A model generated the notes under the pieces. That model saw only the letters and a list, made by a program, of their open reading frames with translations, did no database searches and was not told where the DNA came from. Below, one piece after another: positions 60,450-64,000 of a DNA stretch of 64,000 bases (the stretch's first letter is position 1; each line of letters opens with the position of its first letter). Source of the stretch: Uliginosibacterium aquaticum (GTDB lineage Bacteria > Pseudomonadota > Gammaproteobacteria > Burkholderiales > Rhodocyclaceae); contig NZ_JABCSC020000003.1 in assembly GCF_012972705.2 (NCBI RefSeq), forward strand, positions 682,001 through 746,000, read 5' to 3'. The translations under genes and the position numbers were made by a program.

Positions 60450-61079
60450 ATGGAAGCATCCCGCGTCAAACTCATGCTCGTCGACGATCACCCGCTGGTG
60501 CGCGACGGGCTGCGCCTGCGCCTGGCCACCGTGCCCGGCTTCGAGATCATTGCCGAGGCCGACGATGGCGTCGCCGCGCTGGCTGCGCTGGAGCGCCAGG
60601 AGCCTGATGTGGTGCTGATGGACATTGCCATGCCCGGTGCTAACGGCATCGAGCTGGTGAAGAAGCTGCATGAGCTCTATCCACAGGTGCAGGTGATCAT
60701 GCTCACCATGCACGATCAGCCGCAATACGTTGTCGAGGCCTTCCGCCAGGGCGCCCGCGGTTATGTGCTGAAAGACAGTCCGGCGCAGGAAATCGTCGCT
60801 GCCATCCACGCCGTGATGGCCGGCAAGCGTTACTACTCCGCCGGCGTGGCCGACGCCCTGGCCGCCGGCGCCACCCCCGCACCACTCCTCACACAGCGCG
60901 AGCAGGAGGTACTGGCGCTGATTGCCGAAGGCCGCTCCAGCAAGGAAATCGCCTCCAGCCTGAACCTCTCGGTGCGGACCGTGGAGACCCACCGCCTCAA
61001 CATCAAGCGCAAGTGTGAGCTCGAAGGCTCCTCGGCACTGGTCAAGTTTGCGGTAGAGCGGAAGTGGACCGGGCTTTGA
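60450..61079 (+). CDS. LuxR-family response regulator
   Basis: The 209-residue regulator has a receiver domain (LMLVDDHPLVRDGLRLRL, phospho-Asp in DVVLMDIAMPGANGIEL, Lys in GYVLKDS) and a C-terminal LuxR-type helix-turn-helix (LTQREQEVLALIAEGRSSKE, then LNLSVRTVETHRLNIKRK). ATG 60450 is preceded by GAAGGAC and fits family N-termini; a TTG at 60432 is less likely. It is 14 bp after the kinase stop and forms an operon with it. Confidence 0.94.
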   Translation: MEASRVKLMLVDDHPLVRDGLRLRLATVPGFEIIAEADDGVAALAALERQEPDVVLMDIAMPGANGIELVKKLHELYPQVQVIMLTMHDQPQYVVEAFRQGARGYVLKDSPAQEIVAAIHAVMAGKRYYSAGVADALAAGATPAPLLTQREQEVLALIAEGRSSKEIASSLNLSVRTVETHRLNIKRKCELEGSSALVKFAVERKWTGL

Positions 61080-61237
61080 GGGGGCACGCGGCTGCCGGAG
61101 CAATGACCGTGAATGCTGTTCGTGGAAACGGGCGATGCCTGCAGAATGATGACTAGGCCGTGCTCACGGGGGGGTGGGAAAATCCTGGCTCATCTTTCAG
61201 AGCGCGCTTGCACTCAACCCTTTACGCTTCCTACCTG

Positions 61238-62218
61238 ATGATCGTTCCTGACTACTGGGCGGAAGCCCGCCAGCAGCATCGCGCGGCTGGCAAGCAAATC
61301 ACCATCCGTCGCTGGGGCTGGTCAAGCTGCAGTGAAGACGATGCGCGTGCAATGGCCGAAGCCCGTGCGGCAGAGGCCTTGCAGCGTCTTCTGGGTGGGG
61401 AGAAGCTGACGCGCCGCGAGCCCAAGGCGGCCTACAACGGAGCCTCCGGCGTTCCCATTCGCGAAGAGGTGTTGTCCCGCCATGGAGAAGAGGTTGTTAC
61501 CCGAAATTCATATGGCGCGCACTGCCTCAACACTCCGCGTGCGTTATTTGCCGATGTGGATTTCGCGAGCACCCCGCGGGCCGGACTGCGTTTCGCTGTC
61601 TTCGGATTGTTGGCGCTGTTGGCGGTGATCGGCGGAATCCATTTGCAGAGCTGGGGCGTCGCGGGAGGCTTGTTGTTGTTGGCCCTGCTACTGACTGGGC
61701 CGCTTGCCGGAGGCGTGGATCGCCTGAACCTGTTGCGCAAGGGTGGGCATGAACGCATCGCCCGGCAGCGCCTGATGGATTTCCTGGCCGGGCATCTGGC
61801 CTGGAATGTGCGCCTCTATCGCACGCCGGGCGGCTTCCGGCTGCTGGCCACACATCAGGCCTTCGAGGCATCCGCACCCGAGGTGCAGCAGTTCTTTGCG
61901 GCGGTCGGGGCGGACCCGGTCTATGTGCGCATGTGCAGCAACCAGCAATGCTTTCGTGCCCGGCTGACGGCCAAACCCTGGCGGATCGGCATCGGCGACC
62001 ATATGCGGCCCCGCCCCGGGATCTGGCCGGTGCACCCGGATCGGCTGGGCATCCGGCAGCAATGGGTGGCGGCTTACGAGCGGGCGGCGGCCTCGCATTC
62101 AGCCTGTCATTTCGTCGAGTCACTGGGTTCCGGCAAGGTGGATCCGGAAATCAGCGCGGTGGTGGCATTGCATGACCGCGAGGCACGGGCGCACGAGTTT
62201 GCGCTCGCCGTTGCCTGA
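61238..62218 (+). CDS. Conserved-looking protein with two membrane segments, unknown function
   Basis: The 326-residue protein has a soluble N-terminal part (1-115: QITIRRWGWSSCSEDDARAM, VTRNSYGAHCLNTPRALFAD), a two-helix hairpin (about 117-135 and 139-157), and a soluble C-terminal part (160-326: RLYRTPGGFRLLATHQAFEA, then CFRARLTAKPWRIGIGDHMR). Asp106/Asp108 in LFADVDF and His206 in LLATHQAF resemble the hDhD and sxH motifs of archaeo-eukaryotic primase-type domains, but this is speculative. The start ATG 61238 is the first giving a plausible N-terminus; no good Shine-Dalgarno is seen. It stands alone with no operon partner. Confidence 0.7.
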   Translation: MIVPDYWAEARQQHRAAGKQITIRRWGWSSCSEDDARAMAEARAAEALQRLLGGEKLTRREPKAAYNGASGVPIREEVLSRHGEEVVTRNSYGAHCLNTPRALFADVDFASTPRAGLRFAVFGLLALLAVIGGIHLQSWGVAGGLLLLALLLTGPLAGGVDRLNLLRKGGHERIARQRLMDFLAGHLAWNVRLYRTPGGFRLLATHQAFEASAPEVQQFFAAVGADPVYVRMCSNQQCFRARLTAKPWRIGIGDHMRPRPGIWPVHPDRLGIRQQWVAAYERAAASHSACHFVESLGSGKVDPEISAVVALHDREARAHEFALAVA

Positions 62219-62260
62219 GAAGCCCGAGCTCGGCGGCGGGGCTGCCGGCCCTCTCATATA

Positions 62261-62299
62261 GCAAACATCAGCCCGCTGCCATTGGCAGCGCCGGTTTGC
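62261..62299. other. 39-bp dyad upstream of the hydroxyacid dehydrogenase gene
   Basis: GCAAAC (62261-62266) and GTTTGC (62294-62299) flank a tight stem, CGCTGCCA-T-TGGCAGCG (62274-62290). It lies in the 156-bp gap between the two-TM protein gene and the dehydrogenase gene. It could end the upstream transcript or bind a regulator; no T-run is present. Confidence 0.4.
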
Positions 62300-62374
62300 T
62301 GACGCACCATTACGGCCTGTCTGCCGGAGGCTCACTCCGGCGAGCGTGAGTGCTGAATTCATAGGAGTGTTGTT

Positions 62375-63235
62375 GTGGCAAGAATCGGTTTTCTGGGGCT
62401 GGGCATCATGGGGCGGGCGATGGCCGCCAATCTGCTCAAGGCGGGTTTTGAAGTGACGGTGTGGAATCGCTCGGCAGCCAAGTGCGTGCCGCTGGTGGCG
62501 CAGGGGGCGGCTCAAGCGGCTACGCCGCGCGAAGTGGTGGAAGCCTGTGATTTCACCATCGCCATCCTGGCCGACCCGGCCGCGGCACGCGAAACCGTGT
62601 TCGCGGCCGATGGCGTGCTGGCAGGTATGTCTGCTGGCAAGGGCTACATCGACATGTCCACCGTTGATGACGCCACCGCCCGTGAGATTGCTGGCGCGAT
62701 TGCCAGCAAGGGTGGGCGTTTTCTCGAAGCGCCGGTGTCCGGCACCAAGAAGCCGGCGGAAGACGGCACGCTGGTGATCCTTGCCGCGGGGGATCAGAGT
62801 CTCTACGACGAAGCCGGGCCAGCTTTCGACAAGCTCGGCAAGAAGCGCGTGTTTCTCGGTGACGTGGGGCAGGGCGCGCGCATGAAGCTGGTGGTCAACA
62901 TGATCATGGGCTCGATGATGGTGGCCTTGAGCGAAGGCCTGGCGCTGGGGCTCAAAGGGAATCTGGATGGCGCCAAGATCCTCGAGGTGATCGAGGCGGG
63001 CGCGATGGCCTGCCCGATGTTCAAGGGCAAGGGGCCGATGCTGCTGAACGATGACGCCAGCACCAGCTTCCCGCTCAAGCACATGCAGAAGGATCTGCGC
63101 CTCGCGCTGGCCCTCAGCGAGGAGCTGGGCCAGTCGCTGCAGGCGGCCTCTGCAGCCAACGAGGTGTTCAAGCGCGCCAACATCGCCGGCCATGGTGACG
63201 ACGACATTGCTGCGGTGTATCGCGTGGTGCGCTGA
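62375..63235 (+). CDS. Beta-hydroxyacid dehydrogenase, glyoxylate/succinic semialdehyde reductase type
   Basis: The 286-residue NAD(P)-dependent enzyme shows the Rossmann start RIGFLGLGIMGRAMAANLLK, the substrate motif FLEAPVSGTKKPAEDGTLVI, and the catalytic-lysine helix RMKLVVNMIMGSMMVALSEG. NRSAAKC after the second strand suggests NADP preference. Family members reduce glyoxylate, succinic semialdehyde or tartronate semialdehyde. The start is GTG 62375 with AGGAG upstream. It is a single gene, convergent with bacterioferritin. Confidence 0.92.
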   Translation: MARIGFLGLGIMGRAMAANLLKAGFEVTVWNRSAAKCVPLVAQGAAQAATPREVVEACDFTIAILADPAAARETVFAADGVLAGMSAGKGYIDMSTVDDATAREIAGAIASKGGRFLEAPVSGTKKPAEDGTLVILAAGDQSLYDEAGPAFDKLGKKRVFLGDVGQGARMKLVVNMIMGSMMVALSEGLALGLKGNLDGAKILEVIEAGAMACPMFKGKGPMLLNDDASTSFPLKHMQKDLRLALALSEELGQSLQAASAANEVFKRANIAGHGDDDIAAVYRVVR

Positions 63236-63257
63236 GCCGCTTGTCGCAGGCTGCAAA

Positions 63258-63289
63258 AAGGCCCGGTCAGCCAGATGCTGCCGGGCCTT
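63258..63289. terminator. Bidirectional terminator between dehydrogenase and bacterioferritin
   Basis: AAGGCCCGG (63258-63266) and CCGGGCCTT (63281-63289) form the outer stem and CAGC/GCTG an inner one. It sits between the two convergent stop codons, with an A-run on one side; the T-run on the plus strand is short. Confidence 0.7.
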
Positions 63290-63311
63290 GTTACATCAGA
63301 GATCAGGCGGA

Positions 63312-63791
63312 TCAGGAGCCTTCGGGTTCGAGCTGGCTTTGCAGGTAGTTCTGCAGCCCCACCTTTTCGATCACTTCGAGCTGGGTTTCGAGATAGTCGA
63401 TGTGTTCCTCGGTCGCTTCGAGGATCTCCATCACGATGTCGCGCGAAACGAAGTCGCGCACGGACTCACAGTAGGCGACGGCTTCCTTGAGGTCGGCGTG
63501 GGCCGTGACTTCGAGCTTGAGATCGCCGGCTAGGCATTCCGGCACATTCTCGCCGATCAGCAGCTTGTTGAGGTTCTGCAGGTTGGGCAGACCGTCGAGC
63601 ATCAGGATGCGCTCGATCAGCATGTCCGCGTGATGCATTTCCTCGATGGACTCCTTGTACTCGTGCTTGCCGAGTTTCTCGAAGCCCCAGTGCTTGTAGA
63701 TGCGGGCGTGAAGGAAATACTGGTTGATGGCGCTCAGTTCGTGGGTGAGCTGGCGGTTGAGCAGCTGAATGACTTTCTTGTCACCTTCCAT
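63312..63791 (-). CDS. bfr: Bacterioferritin
   Basis: The 159-residue iron-storage protein matches Bfr along its length: [37 protein letters not shown] and [19 protein letters not shown]. The haem ligand Met52 and the ferroxidase ligands Glu18, Glu51 and His54 are present, with the later [11 protein letters not shown] giving Glu and His ligands. ATG 63791 has GGAG upstream; a longer frame would add 31 unrelated residues. It stores iron as a 24-mer in the cytoplasm. No bacterioferritin-associated ferredoxin is seen before the window end. Confidence 0.96.
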   Translation of the reverse strand: MEGDKKVIQLLNRQLTHELSAINQYFLHARIYKHWGFEKLGKHEYKESIEEMHHADMLIERILMLDGLPNLQNLNKLLIGENVPECLAGDLKLEVTAHADLKEAVAYCESVRDFVSRDIVMEILEATEEHIDYLETQLEVIEKVGLQNYLQSQLEPEGS

Positions 63792-64000
63792 GCTGGGACT
63801 CCTCTCAAGGGCTGGGGGCGTACCGCGTGGAGAGGGGCTTCTCCGCCGCAGGCATGAGTCCATTGTGCACAAGACAAACGCCATGCATCAAGGCCAATTT
63901 AATGAATGACCCTGATAGGCATGGCGCGGAAGGCGCGCGAGGAAGGTGCGTGGAGCACAAAGCCTTCAGGCGGTCGCGAACTCCCTCTGGCCGAGCCCAT

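Noticed and set aside
63892-64000. A short minus-strand frame entering from the window end (ATG at 64000)
   Set aside because: It gives about 35 residues with no recognisable pattern and no ribosome binding site in view; more sequence would be required to judge it.

Overview
The window looks like a core chromosomal segment of a high-GC Gram-negative betaproteobacterium, most likely of the Rhodocyclales/Azoarcus type. This is inferred from protein style and gene order: ahcY with an SAH riboswitch followed by tlyA-metF, a glnA/ntrB/ntrC block, coaE-zapD, lolB-ispE-tRNA-Gln-prs-rplY-pth-ychF, ferredoxin-coaD-rsmD-M16-M16 divergent from ftsY, and ubiA/ubiD. No prophage, transposase, CRISPR array or rRNA operon was seen. 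Nearly all of the sequence is coding.

Layout, part 1 (1-32 kb). A partial periplasmic protein gene (-) is followed by a ClsC-like phospholipase D lipoprotein, with a possible 33-codon upstream ORF overlapping its start. Next is a receiver-DUF3369-GGDEF-EAL protein. The SAH riboswitch-ahcY-tlyA-metF methyl-cycle block leads to two tRNA-Lys genes behind a perfect sigma70 promoter. A long minus-strand run holds zapD, coaE, a SPOR protein, coaX, birA, ntrC, ntrB, a DUF4124 protein and glnA. The glnA upstream region carries a sigma54 -24/-12 element and two NtrC-type sites. Then come rhodanese, nadA, an EEP phosphatase and clsB (+), gluQ and a lone receiver protein (-), and the ychF to TPR-protein run (-). 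A 267-bp element with 30-bp inverted ends sits between pth and ychF. mutM and a dynamin-like GTPase follow (+).

Layout, part 2 (32-64 kb). Ferredoxin, coaD, rsmD and two M16 peptidases (-) are divergent from ftsY and an exported hydrolase (+). A Ycf46-like AAA+ ATPase (-) precedes ftsE-ftsX and a xylose-type ABC transporter xylFGH. This operon has a strong hairpin between xylF and xylG and a REP pair between xylG and xylH. After that come a metallophosphatase, marC, ridA, recG, an HDOD protein, ubiA, a MEKHLA protein and ubiD, followed by a cluster of REP-like palindromes. A yjiA-yjiX-cstA block (-) is divergent from a cache-domain histidine kinase and LuxR-type regulator. The window ends with an unfamiliar two-TM protein, a beta-hydroxyacid dehydrogenase and bacterioferritin.

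How the genes connect. AhcY and MetF serve the activated methyl cycle, and the riboswitch ties AhcY to SAH. NtrBC and GlnA form the nitrogen-control loop, and the glnA upstream region contains the expected sites. CstA/YjiX with the adjacent two-component system suggests carboxylate (pyruvate-like) sensing and uptake. The most unusual items are the extragenic palindromes, three of which contain the stop codon of the gene before them, the predicted riboswitch switching helix, the small coupled ORF before the ClsC-like gene, and the two-TM protein with primase-like motifs.
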